Source: Pleurocapsa sp. CCALA 161
GTDB taxonomy: Bacteria; Cyanobacteriota; Cyanobacteriia; Cyanobacteriales; Xenococcaceae
Length of the DNA: 40,175 nt
Assembly (NCBI RefSeq): GCF_003003995.1
Contig: NZ_PVWF01000045.1
Coordinates: 1-40,175, forward strand
Reading direction: 5' to 3'
A model generated the notes under the pieces. That model ran no database searches. It had not been told where the DNA came from and saw only the letters and a list, made by a program, of their open reading frames with translations. Positions 25,949-33,145 of this stretch are shown one piece after another (position 1 is the first letter of the stretch; the number at the start of each line of letters is the position of its first letter). Position numbers and translations under genes: made by a program.

Positions 25949-27241
25949 ATGAATTTAGCCAAGGTTAAAGTTAAAGTTACAAATCTATTTCAAAGTAGTC
26001 TGGCACGGGACACTTTATGGATGCTGTGTTCTAAGCTATTTAACATAGTGATGCAGGCAGCATACTTTATTATCATTGCTCGTTTGTTAGGTAAGGAAAA
26101 TTATGGTTCATTTGTAGCGATTACCGCAGTGGCAAATTTAGTATTTCCTTTTGTTCCTCTAGGTAGTGAGCATTTATTGGTCAAAAATGTTTCGACTAAT
26201 CAAGCCACCTTCAGCACTAATTGGGGCAATGGTTTAGTTCTTTCTATTGTTAATGGTACTTTATTTACAATACTCCTGTTTCTGCTTGCTCCTGTTTTAT
26301 TTCCTGGAAATATTCCCTGGGTAGCAATTCTGTTGATTCTTATTGCTGATCTAATCTGCCTGGCTTTACTGGATTTGGGTAGTAAATCGTTGCTTGCCAG
26401 CAACATGATTAATAAGACGGCTCAACTAGAAGTTTTGGGTACCTGTAGCAAGCTTTTAGCCGCATTATCTTTAGTGGCATTTTTTCCTAATCCAAGTGTA
26501 AGTACTTGGAGTTATTTATATTGTGCTAGTTCAGTGGCTATGACTGTAGTGACAATCTTATTAATTACAAAGATGCTGGGTTTGCCTCGCCCCATATTCT
26601 CTGAGCTAAAATCCAATCTGGTTCAAGGATTTTATTTTTCGATCAGTACCTCTGCCAACAATATTAACGCCAACTTAGATAAGTCAATGTTAAGTAAGAT
26701 CTCAGGAGTTGGGGCAACGGGCATATATGCCTCTGCTTATCGCTTTATTGATGTTGGTAATACACCTTTACTAGCTTTATTTGGTGCTACTTATACTAGA
26801 TTTTTTCAACATGGGGCGTCTGGAGTTCGGGGGAGTTTGAATTTCGGTAAACGACTTCTGCCTGTGTTAACTATTTATGCGATCGCTACTATCGTTGGAT
26901 TTTGGCTGCTAGCTCCCTTTATTCCCCTGATTCTTGGTGAAGATTATCGCGATGCGATTGAAGCTCTTTTATGGCTATCTCCCTTACCAGCGATCGCGGC
27001 TTTTCAATATTTAGCAGCAGATACTTTAACTGGCGCAGGACATCAAAAGTCTCGTAGTATTATTCAAGTGGGGGCAGCCTTAGTTAATGTGGTTTTAAAT
27101 ATTATTTTGATTCCGCTTTTTTCTTGGAAAGGGGCAGCTTGTGCCACCATCATTTCTGATTCTCTACGGTTAGTTTGTCTTTGGCTAATTTTGTTTATTC
27201 TACATCGTCGAGAAAGTAAACAAGACTATTCACCTGGATAG
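25949..27241 (+). CDS. Wzx-like polysaccharide flippase (MOP superfamily)
   Basis: 430 residues with about 12 hydrophobic segments across the whole length, as expected for the oligosaccharidyl-lipid flippases of the MOP/MATE superfamily. The N-terminal pattern KLFNIVMQAAYFIIIARLLGKENYGSF is the classic start of Wzx-type and RfbX-like proteins, and a GAGHQKSRSIIQVGAALVNVVLNIILIP stretch lies in the second half. It would turn undecaprenyl-linked repeat units to the periplasmic face. MBOAT and SGNH genes follow at gaps of 43 and 35 bp, forming a likely operon. Confidence 0.9.
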   Translation: MNLAKVKVKVTNLFQSSLARDTLWMLCSKLFNIVMQAAYFIIIARLLGKENYGSFVAITAVANLVFPFVPLGSEHLLVKNVSTNQATFSTNWGNGLVLSIVNGTLFTILLFLLAPVLFPGNIPWVAILLILIADLICLALLDLGSKSLLASNMINKTAQLEVLGTCSKLLAALSLVAFFPNPSVSTWSYLYCASSVAMTVVTILLITKMLGLPRPIFSELKSNLVQGFYFSISTSANNINANLDKSMLSKISGVGATGIYASAYRFIDVGNTPLLALFGATYTRFFQHGASGVRGSLNFGKRLLPVLTIYAIATIVGFWLLAPFIPLILGEDYRDAIEALLWLSPLPAIAAFQYLAADTLTGAGHQKSRSIIQVGAALVNVVLNIILIPLFSWKGAACATIISDSLRLVCLWLILFILHRRESKQDYSPG

Positions 27242-27284
27242 AATAACTTGAATTCATTTATTATGATTAGCTTAACAGTCAACT

Positions 27285-28868
27285 ATGCTATTTAATTCTT
27301 TTGAGTTTATTTTTTTATTTTTACCTATTACTCTAGTCTTATTTTTTTATATTAGTAGAAAAAAAGATAGTACTGGACATCAATCGGCAATTCTTTGGTT
27401 GATTATTGCTTCTTTGGTTTTTTATGGTTGGTGGAAGCCAATTAATTTACCTTTAATAATTTTCTCGATGCTAGTGAATTATTATTTAGGCTATTGGATG
27501 AGTAACAGTATAGCAAAGCCTTGGATTAAAAAAACTGTATTTTTAATAGGTATTATTTTTAATTTAGGGTTAATTGTTTATTTTAAATATTTTGTTTTTA
27601 TACTGAGTAATATCAATCAAATAATTGGCTCAGATTTTACTCTACCCTCGATAGTTCTGCCGTTAGGCATTTCTTTTTTTACCTTTCAACAAATCGCCTA
27701 TTTAGTCGATGCTTATCGGGGGGAGACTAAGGAATACGATCTGCGCAAATACATGCTGTTTGTCTGCTTTTTTCCTCAGCTAATTGCGGGTCCAATTGTT
27801 CATCATAAGGAAATCTTACCTCAGTTTGAAAAAGCGTCTATTTATAAATTTAGCCAAACAACATTGTCTATTGGTCTGACCGTATTTATTGCTGGTTTAT
27901 TTAAAAAAGTAATTTTTGCCGATCGCATTGCCGAATATTCTAATCTAGCTTTTGCTGCGGCATCACAGGGGATTGACCTGACCTTTGCCGAAGCTTGGGT
28001 AGGGGCATTAGGCTATACTCTACAGCTTTACTTTGATTTTTCGGGCTATTGTGATATGGCGATCGGTGCATCTTATATGTTTGGGATTCGCCTACCGTTA
28101 AATTTTAATTCTCCCTACAAAGCTATCAGTATTGTTGACTTCTGGCGTAGATGGCATATTACGCTGTCTCATTTTTTGAGAGATTACTTGTATATACCTT
28201 TGGGTGGTAGTCGTAAAGGAAAGGTACGACGTTACTTAAATTTGCTGATTACGATGTTAATAGGGGGTTTATGGCATGGCGCAGGTTGGACTTTTATCTT
28301 TTGGGGTGGATTGCATGGAATTTATCTGATAGTTAATCATCTGTATCGATCTGTTCGTCTTGGTTGGGGGCATAATCTAAAAAATGACGGGTGGCTGCTT
28401 CGCATGACAGGACAGATTGTGACCTTTATTGCTGTAGTTATTTCTTGGGTCTTTTTTAAAGCTAACAGTTTTGAAACGGCCACCTCAATGTTACAGTCAA
28501 TGTTTGGCTTTAAAGGCATCGAACTACCTGATTTTTTAGCACCCTATCTGGGCTTTTTGAGAAATGTTGGTATTGGGTTTTCTGGATTTACTGTCAACGT
28601 AGGTATCAGTCAAAAATATGCCACTTTTGGCATCTTGATCCTGTTGCTGATTGTTTGGTTGACTCCTAATACTCAGCAGTGGATGGGTAAATACAATCCA
28701 GCTTTAACTGAGCCAGTTGAACAATATCAGTCACAGTGGCAACAGCAACTATGGCACTATCTATCTTGGCAACCTAATAAAATTTGGACCGTAATCATCG
28801 CCAGTTTAACTGTACTATCTCTGTTGTGCTTCTCTCGGGTTAGTGAATTTCTTTATTTCCAATTTTGA
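27285..28868 (+). CDS. MBOAT family O-acyltransferase (AlgI-like)
   Basis: 527 residues with many membrane segments and the signatures of AlgI/DltB-type acyltransferases that pass acyl groups across the membrane to an exported polymer: FDFSGYCDMAIG (250-261), DFWRRWHITLSHFLRDYLYIPLGG (285-308) and IGGLWHGAGWTFIFWGGLHG (326-345). H291 and H331 are the two conserved histidines, H331 the likely catalytic one. In alginate and teichoic-acid systems the acyl group is then handed to a periplasmic or anchored SGNH/DltD-like partner, and such a protein follows directly. The acyl group is probably acetyl; this is inferred from the family. Confidence 0.93.
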   Translation: MLFNSFEFIFLFLPITLVLFFYISRKKDSTGHQSAILWLIIASLVFYGWWKPINLPLIIFSMLVNYYLGYWMSNSIAKPWIKKTVFLIGIIFNLGLIVYFKYFVFILSNINQIIGSDFTLPSIVLPLGISFFTFQQIAYLVDAYRGETKEYDLRKYMLFVCFFPQLIAGPIVHHKEILPQFEKASIYKFSQTTLSIGLTVFIAGLFKKVIFADRIAEYSNLAFAAASQGIDLTFAEAWVGALGYTLQLYFDFSGYCDMAIGASYMFGIRLPLNFNSPYKAISIVDFWRRWHITLSHFLRDYLYIPLGGSRKGKVRRYLNLLITMLIGGLWHGAGWTFIFWGGLHGIYLIVNHLYRSVRLGWGHNLKNDGWLLRMTGQIVTFIAVVISWVFFKANSFETATSMLQSMFGFKGIELPDFLAPYLGFLRNVGIGFSGFTVNVGISQKYATFGILILLLIVWLTPNTQQWMGKYNPALTEPVEQYQSQWQQQLWHYLSWQPNKIWTVIIASLTVLSLLCFSRVSEFLYFQF

Positions 28869-28903
28869 TTTTTAAAACGTACATTCTAAATTAACTAGCA
28901 AAA

Positions 28904-30043
28904 ATGAACCTCAAAGGTGTTACAGAAGGATTTTTAAAATTAGGCAAGCGAACTGTGCCAGAAATGTCGGATTCTCGAATGGTCAGCAACAAAGAAAGTA
29001 AGTTTAGTTTTGGTCTATATGGACTGGTGACTTCTTTACTCTTGGGTTCTGTCGCTGGTATAAACTGGTTGATCGATCCTCTTTGGTATAGTCACGGCAA
29101 TATCTTGACGGGCAAAAATTTTGCTTTTAATGAACGTATTACCAAAACAAACCTTTTTTTTAGGACTAAAGATCGAGAAAACTACGACTGTATTATTTTT
29201 GGTAGCTCTAGAGTGACGACTTTAAGACCCTCTGAATTAAGCAACCACAATTGTTTTAATTATGCTCTTAAGGGAGCAGAAATACCTGATTTTGTCAGTT
29301 ACGCCAATTTTTTGCAGGAGCAAAACATTAATCCCAAGATAATTTATATTGGGGTCGATGGCTTAAATTTTGTCGAACAAGAAAGAAAGGAACAGCCTCC
29401 AATTTCTATTGATAGTATTAAAACCCCATCTTTTCTTCAGGCTTATTTGTCGTCTGACGTGTTGTTGTTTTCGGCTATGACTATATTAGGCATTAGTCCC
29501 GATCCTGCAAATTATTACGATCAAAATTTTGAACCAGTGGATTTTGCCAATCCTCCTGTGTATGAAGGAAAGTTTTATAAGCCTGCTTCCCAACAAAAAT
29601 GCGATTTGGCTTCGGTAGAAACGTTTATTAGTTTGCAAAAATTCTTTCCTAATGCCAAATTTGTGGCTTATGTGCCACCGAGGTCTGCCTGGAGTATGAT
29701 TAATGAAACTTATGCCAGGGGACTAACCGATTGTGAGCTATTAGCTTTTTATAAGCTATCGCAAAGTTATGATGCTATGTATGATTTTTCCATCCCTTCC
29801 GAGGTAACTAAAAACCCCCGCAACACCTTTGATGGCAGTCATTATTCAGTGGAAACCAACAATAAAATTGCTAAAATTTTGCAGGGAGGAACAGATGGTG
29901 ATTTCGGAATTCGGATAGATAAATACACATTTGAAGATTATCGTGCAGCTTACCGTCAAAAGTTACGAGGATTTTTAGCAGAAACTGGGGAATTAAAACG
30001 CTGGAACGATAACCCAAAAATTTCTATTGATATGGTTCAATAA
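28904..30043 (+). CDS. Membrane-anchored SGNH/DltD-like protein, probable partner of the MBOAT acyltransferase
   Basis: 379 residues. One N-terminal hydrophobic segment (about 36-55) anchors an extracytoplasmic domain. IIFGSSR (97-103) offers the nucleophile Ser (S101 or S102), and FDGSHYS (309-315) supplies the Asp/His pair (D310, H313), as in AlgJ/AlgX/DltD-type SGNH proteins. A hydrophobic strand before IYIGVDGLNF fits the fold. Overall similarity to any named family is low, so the assignment rests on motifs and on its place 35 bases after the MBOAT gene. It would perform the final acyl transfer to the polysaccharide. ATG at 28904 is used; Met21 or Met26 are alternatives. Confidence 0.72.
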   Translation: MNLKGVTEGFLKLGKRTVPEMSDSRMVSNKESKFSFGLYGLVTSLLLGSVAGINWLIDPLWYSHGNILTGKNFAFNERITKTNLFFRTKDRENYDCIIFGSSRVTTLRPSELSNHNCFNYALKGAEIPDFVSYANFLQEQNINPKIIYIGVDGLNFVEQERKEQPPISIDSIKTPSFLQAYLSSDVLLFSAMTILGISPDPANYYDQNFEPVDFANPPVYEGKFYKPASQQKCDLASVETFISLQKFFPNAKFVAYVPPRSAWSMINETYARGLTDCELLAFYKLSQSYDAMYDFSIPSEVTKNPRNTFDGSHYSVETNNKIAKILQGGTDGDFGIRIDKYTFEDYRAAYRQKLRGFLAETGELKRWNDNPKISIDMVQ

Positions 30044-30079
30044 AAAACCCTAATTGAGCCGATGAGTAATTAGGGTTTT
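30044..30079. terminator. Strong bidirectional terminator
   Basis: AAAACCCTAATT (30044-30055) and AATTAGGGTTTT (30068-30079) form a perfect 12-bp stem with a 12-nt loop. With T-rich ends on both strands it can end both the polysaccharide cluster on the plus strand and the ferredoxin operon on the minus strand. It starts immediately after the TAA stop of the SGNH gene. Confidence 0.85.
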
Positions 30080-30087
30080 GAACTAAA

Positions 30088-30459
30088 TTATGATTTATTA
30101 GATCTGCTTTTTGGGCTGATTTGCGATCGCCTCATGGCTGGAGGAATTGCCAAACTTTGAATTACTTGATTTCTTCTGGCATCTTCCATCTGTTTCAATT
30201 CAGTATAATCTAGCCAATGAATGCAGTTTACGGGACAGGTATCCCTTGCCTCTTCAATTAGCTCTTCAATGTCACCGTCTTGATTGAAAACTCTGGCTCG
30301 ACCATATTCAGGCTCAATATAGAATGTATTTGTCGCTACGTGAGTACAGTGTTTACAGCCAATACAGATATTTTCATCAACGAAAACTCCTTTTTGTCGC
30401 CAAATGCCACCTAATTCTGGCTCAAAACCATTAGGCTGACTTGAGTCAGCACTATTCAT
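30088..30459 (-). CDS. [4Fe-4S] ferredoxin of the DUF2997-Ycf35 operon
   Basis: 123 residues from the ATG at 30459. One iron-sulfur cluster motif CIGCKHC (C32, C35, C38) is completed by C75 in DTCPVNCI; C79 is an extra Cys often seen in this group. The N- and C-terminal extensions beyond the cluster fold are longer than in simple ferredoxins, and the tail is basic. Its ATG overlaps the ycf35 stop (TGATG, one shared base), which implies translational coupling. An upstream TTG at 30471 is possible but less likely. The electron partner is unknown; the conserved operon suggests a dedicated role with Ycf35 and DUF2997. Confidence 0.92.
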   Translation of the reverse strand: MNSADSSQPNGFEPELGGIWRQKGVFVDENICIGCKHCTHVATNTFYIEPEYGRARVFNQDGDIEELIEEARDTCPVNCIHWLDYTELKQMEDARRNQVIQSLAIPPAMRRSQISPKSRSNKS

Positions 30460-30845
30460 CAGGTACTCCAACGTTGTACCACTAGACGGATTGAACCGTC
30501 TTCATTGTTGGCTTGCTCGGCGATCGCAAATCCTTGACTAGCAGTTTCATTGACTACAGTGTGATAGGCGTAACGTTGAGTTACTTGACGTAAAAAACCA
30601 TCCACGGTCAACGGTTGCTGCCAATATTGTAAGTCGGCGACTAATTCATACTCATTACCATTCCAGCAAAATCCAAAATCATAGCTGTTGTTTTGCTCAA
30701 TCACTACCTCAGCCTGATGGGTTTGACCCTGGTAGCCTCGGACTTGTCCTGAACTATCTTTCCAATCTACGTTTAAATCTTTGAGAGCCGCTTTCAAAGA
30801 ATCTAAGTTGCGAATTTTCGTTTTAATATTGCTGAAATGTGACAT
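30459..30845 (-). CDS. ycf35: Ycf35 (DUF1257 family protein)
   Basis: 128 residues of a family present in nearly all cyanobacteria and in the plastid genomes of red and related algae, with no established function. The N-terminus MSHFSNIKTKIRNLDSLKAAL and the YDFGFCWNGNEYELVADL core are characteristic. The frame reaches back to 30911, but ATG at 30845 is preferred because AGAGGAAA lies 5-6 bases upstream and gives the family's normal start. It lies downstream of a DUF2997 gene and overlaps the ferredoxin gene by one base. No signal or membrane segment is present. Confidence 0.93.
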   Translation of the reverse strand: MSHFSNIKTKIRNLDSLKAALKDLNVDWKDSSGQVRGYQGQTHQAEVVIEQNNSYDFGFCWNGNEYELVADLQYWQQPLTVDGFLRQVTQRYAYHTVVNETASQGFAIAEQANNEDGSIRLVVQRWST

Positions 30846-30858
30846 AAATTTCCTCTGT
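30846..30858 (-). promoter_or_regulatory. Ribosome binding site deciding the ycf35 start
   Basis: On the minus strand, AGAGGAAATTT directly precedes the ATG at 30845. It supports the shorter Ycf35 protein against upstream in-frame codons. Confidence 0.55.
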
Positions 30859-30904
30859 GAAACTAAATTGAATGTTCTAATTAATTTAAACTGCTGTCTT
30901 AAAA

Positions 30905-31114
30905 TTACCAATCGCTGTAGCTGCTTTGAGCAACAACGGTAGCTGATTGAACTTTATTTTGAGCGTAGTAATCAGAGGTTTGCTGTTGATCTACTACCAC
31001 TCCTAACTGCTTTTCGAGCGCTGCGGTTACTTCTTGGCAAGATGAGCCAACAATACCTGTGACCGTCTCTTTTACCCGTCCATCGGGATAAATAATGAAT
31101 TCTAATGTTTCCAT
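30905..31114 (-). CDS. DUF2997 family protein
   Basis: 69 residues. The pattern METLEFIIYPDGRVKETVTGIVG with a following GSSCQEVTAALEKQLG is the DUF2997 core. The family is small, soluble and largely cyanobacterial, and is regularly encoded just before Ycf35. The single Cys (residue 26) next to an electron-transfer protein in the same operon is suggestive but unproven. ycf35 starts 59 bases downstream of its stop. The function is unknown. Confidence 0.9.
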   Translation of the reverse strand: METLEFIIYPDGRVKETVTGIVGSSCQEVTAALEKQLGVVVDQQQTSDYYAQNKVQSATVVAQSSYSDW

Positions 31115-31529
31115 TTATCTGCTTACTGGCGATCGCCTAGCATAAACCATGTGCTTAACAGACTAACGTTGTTATTTTTTTGTTATATCGCTCTCATTAT
31201 AGATATTTTGAGAGACAGCTCTAATTCTCAAAGAATCTTATTAAAGTTTAATAATAGCTGAATTAGTCACTGCTACATAATCTAAGTTTTCCGTAAACTA
31301 ACTTGAGAGTCAAGGGGAAAGAGTGGGGACTAAAAGTTTTTTTTACAAAAAGATACAATACTCAGAAAATGTTTGTAATTCAAAAAAGTCAGGCTAGATT
31401 AAATTTTAACGTGATCCGTAGGTTGGAACTTAGTGCGATCGCGCCTTGGTAAGGTGATGAGAAATGCGATCGCACTTGACAACAAAAAACTAAAAATAAT
31501 GCGATCGCTTTTCTTGTAGTCAGTTTCTT
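31115..31529. other. Spacer with several HIP1 octamers and one copy of a direct repeat
   Basis: No coding sequence. The part nearest 31115 is the presumed promoter region of the DUF2997 operon. The 31430-31520 part holds three HIP1 octamers in about 75 bases, and GTGATGAGAAATGCGATCGC (31454-31473) recurs with one mismatch at 32124-32143 on the other side of the first hic module. Confidence 0.55.
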
Positions 31530-31735
31530 CTAAAGGTCGTCTTCTGTTAACTCGGCTATTTTCATCAAAGCCTTCAGCGTACCTATTTTTAAATCTTTGT
31601 TCTTGTGTACTGGAATAGACAAAATTTTATCGACCCCAGTTTTAGCGTAAATATGATGACTACCGTAACTTTTCTCAAAACCCAGCCTTTCTTCTCAACC
31701 ATTTTACAAAGCTTTTTACCAGAAACCGACTTCAT
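31530..31735 (-). pseudogene. hicA: HicA toxin, frameshifted
   Basis: HicA toxins are small mRNA interferases of the double-stranded-RNA-binding fold with an essential His in GSHHIY. Here ATG at 31735 begins MKSVSGKKLCKMVEKKGWVL, a perfect family start, then the frame runs into VTVVIIF and stops early. A different frame supplies the rest: YGSHHIYAKTGVDKILSIPV, then HKNKDLKIGTLKALMKIAEL up to a stop at 31530. A single missing base near 31664 joins the two halves into a normal 68-residue toxin. The ATG overlaps the hicB stop (ATGA). Loss of the toxin with an intact antitoxin is a common decay route; a sequencing error is the alternative. Confidence 0.85.
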
Positions 31736-31935
31736 ACAGCTACTTCTAAAATTTGAGTATCATTTTCAATAGTATGATTGTCGTTTGCTACTTCAAGCCA
31801 TCCTTCAATTACATCTTTGAGGTTGTTTTCTAGCTCTTCCATCGTATACCCTTCAGTAATACACCCTGGTAAGGCTGGAACTTCTGCCCAATAGCCTCCT
31901 TCTTCTGCCTGATGGACGATCGCTTTGATTTTCAT
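31732..31935 (-). CDS. hicB: HicB family antitoxin (of the module with broken HicA)
   Basis: A short HicB of 67 residues with the RNase H-like fold signature: MKIKAIVHQAEEGGYWAEVP followed by ALPGCITEGYTMEELENNL, then the helix LKDVIEGWLEVA. There is no C-terminal DNA-binding extension, so autoregulation would need another route. The ATG at 31935 is preferred; an ATG at 31947 adds four residues and lies inside a 13-base inverted repeat. The gene is first in its operon and overlaps hicA by four bases, the B-A order common in cyanobacteria. Confidence 0.9.
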   Translation of the reverse strand: MKIKAIVHQAEEGGYWAEVPALPGCITEGYTMEELENNLKDVIEGWLEVANDNHTIENDTQILEVAV

Positions 31936-31939
31936 AGAT

Positions 31940-32056
31940 ATAGTCATTCCAAATAGAAAACATAGGTTAATTAGTACTACTTCCCCTCATTCATCATTCA
32001 TTCCTCATCGTTTTATCGATTTTCCAAAACATACGGAAATTAATTGGAATGACTAT
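31940..32056. promoter_or_regulatory. 13-bp perfect inverted repeat upstream of hicB
   Basis: ATAGTCATTCCAA (31940-31952) and TTGGAATGACTAT (32044-32056) are exact reverse complements, 91 bases apart. The left arm abuts the hicB start. It could be an operator pair, or the arms of a small mobile or rearranged segment. The DNA between them is pyrimidine-rich (CATCATTCATTCC type) and non-coding. Confidence 0.45.
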
Positions 32057-32167
32057 ACAAGTGTTTGGTTATAATTTTGTACTCTATTTTATCTTTATCG
32101 AAGTCAAGATCGCTCTCTGTAATGTGATGGGAAATGCGATCGCTGTAAAACAATAAAAATTTGAATT

Positions 32168-32413
32168 GTGAGCGATTTATGTTACAGCAGTTTTGAATCA
32201 ATACAGAAACAATTGAAGGTATTAAATCAAAATTTAAATAGTAAATATGATATTCAATTATCTACTGAATTTAATCATTTAGTTTCTTATATGTTAATCG
32301 TATGTACTAAAAATTCTTATCCCACAAAATATCTAGCAGAAGTAGCTTGTCGTGATGCAATGTCCCCTGTAGAGTATGAATTACGATTAATAGCAGAAGA
32401 AATTGCAAACTAA
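32168..32413 (+). CDS. Small hypothetical protein
   Basis: An 81-residue frame from GTG at 32168 with mixed hydrophilic composition and no signal, membrane segment or recognised domain (ends PVEYELRLIAEEIAN). It is the only good frame in its stretch and lacks HIP1 octamers. It may be a real accessory gene or the remnant of one. No ribosome site is evident. Confidence in coding status is low. Confidence 0.35.
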   Translation: MSDLCYSSFESIQKQLKVLNQNLNSKYDIQLSTEFNHLVSYMLIVCTKNSYPTKYLAEVACRDAMSPVEYELRLIAEEIAN

Positions 32414-32433
32414 AGGTCAAATAGATCTTTTAG

Positions 32434-32460
32434 GTTGGGTAGAACGAAGTGAACCCCAAC
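32434..32460 (+). repeat. Short inverted repeat of a cyanobacterial intergenic type
   Basis: GTTGGGT (32434-32440) and ACCCCAAC (32453-32460) are nearly complementary around AGAACGAAGTGA. The block GGTTGGGTAGAACGAAGTGA with its closing CCCAAC resembles a short repeat I know from cyanobacterial spacers. It lies just after the small ORF. Confidence 0.45.
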
Positions 32461-32470
32461 AACAATCTAA

Positions 32471-32599
32471 CTGCTAGATTATGATTTGTTTGCTGAATAT
32501 GCAAATTTAGATATCACACAATTATTAGAAAAATCAATCAATCTCCGCACCAATATTGACAGGATAGTAGTCGAGAAGGTGGTAGAGAGATCTTATTAG
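32471..32599 (+). pseudogene. Possible coding remnant, unidentified
   Basis: A frame open between stops at 32468 and 32597 reads LLDYDLFAEYANLDITQLLE and onward to VVEKVVERSY, which has the feel of real helical protein but has no start codon. It may be a fragment of a decayed gene related to the preceding small ORF. No family is recognised. Confidence 0.25.
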
Positions 32600-32603
32600 A
32601 GTT

Positions 32604-32834
32604 TTAATTTGCAATCTTTAATCTGCTCTTAGCTATTGGAATTTCTCGATGTTTGTCTTGATAGTCTTCCTTAACTAATTCCCAAGCATTTTTTAATTCT
32701 TCTAATGCTTCTTGAGGCGTATCTCCAAATGCGGAAATAGTTGGTATTTCTTGAAAATGTGCCAACCAATCTCCTTGTTCGTCAACATATAAATTGATAA
32801 TAAAACCATCAAAATTATAATTATCTAAAGACAT
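32604..32834 (-). CDS. hicB: HicB family antitoxin (second module)
   Basis: 76 residues from ATG 32834. The HicB-type fold is seen in GFIINLYVDEQGDWLAHFQE followed by IPTISAFGDTPQEALEELKN, with a C-terminal basic helix (PIAKSRLKIAN). It would neutralise the HicA encoded immediately upstream. Its ATG shares one base with the hicA stop (TAATG), which couples translation of toxin and antitoxin. The in-frame codon at 32852 is not needed. The order here is hicA-hicB, the opposite of the first module. Confidence 0.88.
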   Translation of the reverse strand: MSLDNYNFDGFIINLYVDEQGDWLAHFQEIPTISAFGDTPQEALEELKNAWELVKEDYQDKHREIPIAKSRLKIAN

Positions 32835-33067
32835 TATTCTTCCTGCTGACATTTAATAAACTGTTGAACTTGATAAACTTTTGCTTTGCCATCCTTTCGA
32901 GGCTGAATTGGTAAAGATTGACCTTTAGGAGATGACCATAGACGATGACTTCCTCTTTGGCGTTCAAATATCCAGCCACTTTGTTCTAAAAGAGTTTCAA
33001 ATTCTTTAAAAGTTAGATTCTGAGGACTTTGTTGTGCTTTTCTCCATAATTTTTCTTTTTTGGTCAT
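32834..33067 (-). CDS. hicA: HicA-type toxin (second module, intact)
   Basis: 77 residues from ATG 33067; the frame opens at 33094 but the upstream residues are not family-like. An N-terminal extension (KEKLWRKAQQSPQNL) precedes the HicA core FKEFETLLEQSGWIFERQRG, then SHRLWSSPKGQSLPIQPRKD. H41 in GSH is the predicted catalytic residue of this mRNA interferase. The C-terminal helix KVYQVQQFIK fits the YcfA/HicA fold. It is complete, unlike the first module's toxin. Toxin-first order with a coupled antitoxin is the classic hicAB layout. Confidence 0.88.
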   Translation of the reverse strand: MTKKEKLWRKAQQSPQNLTFKEFETLLEQSGWIFERQRGSHRLWSSPKGQSLPIQPRKDGKAKVYQVQQFIKCQQEE

Positions 33068-33145
33068 ATTCCAATTATAAGATCTGTATCTCAATTCTAC
33101 TGGAGGCGATCGCTTTTATAGAAAACATCAATGCGATTATCCTTG

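Larger units (their letters stand above)
31454..32143 (+). repeat. Pair of HIP1-containing direct repeats flanking hicBA
   Basis: GTGATGAGAAATGCGATCGC at 31454-31473 and GTGATGGGAAATGCGATCGC at 32124-32143 differ at one position, and both are followed shortly by an A-rich AACAA or ACAATAAAAA stretch. Together they bracket the hicB and broken hicA genes. Confidence 0.55.

Noticed and set aside
32044-32158. Plus-strand frame beginning ATGACTATA in the right arm of the inverted repeat
   Set aside because: It mirrors the hicB start only because of the inverted repeat; the rest is hydrophobic spacer translation ending in the HIP1 repeat, with no family match.
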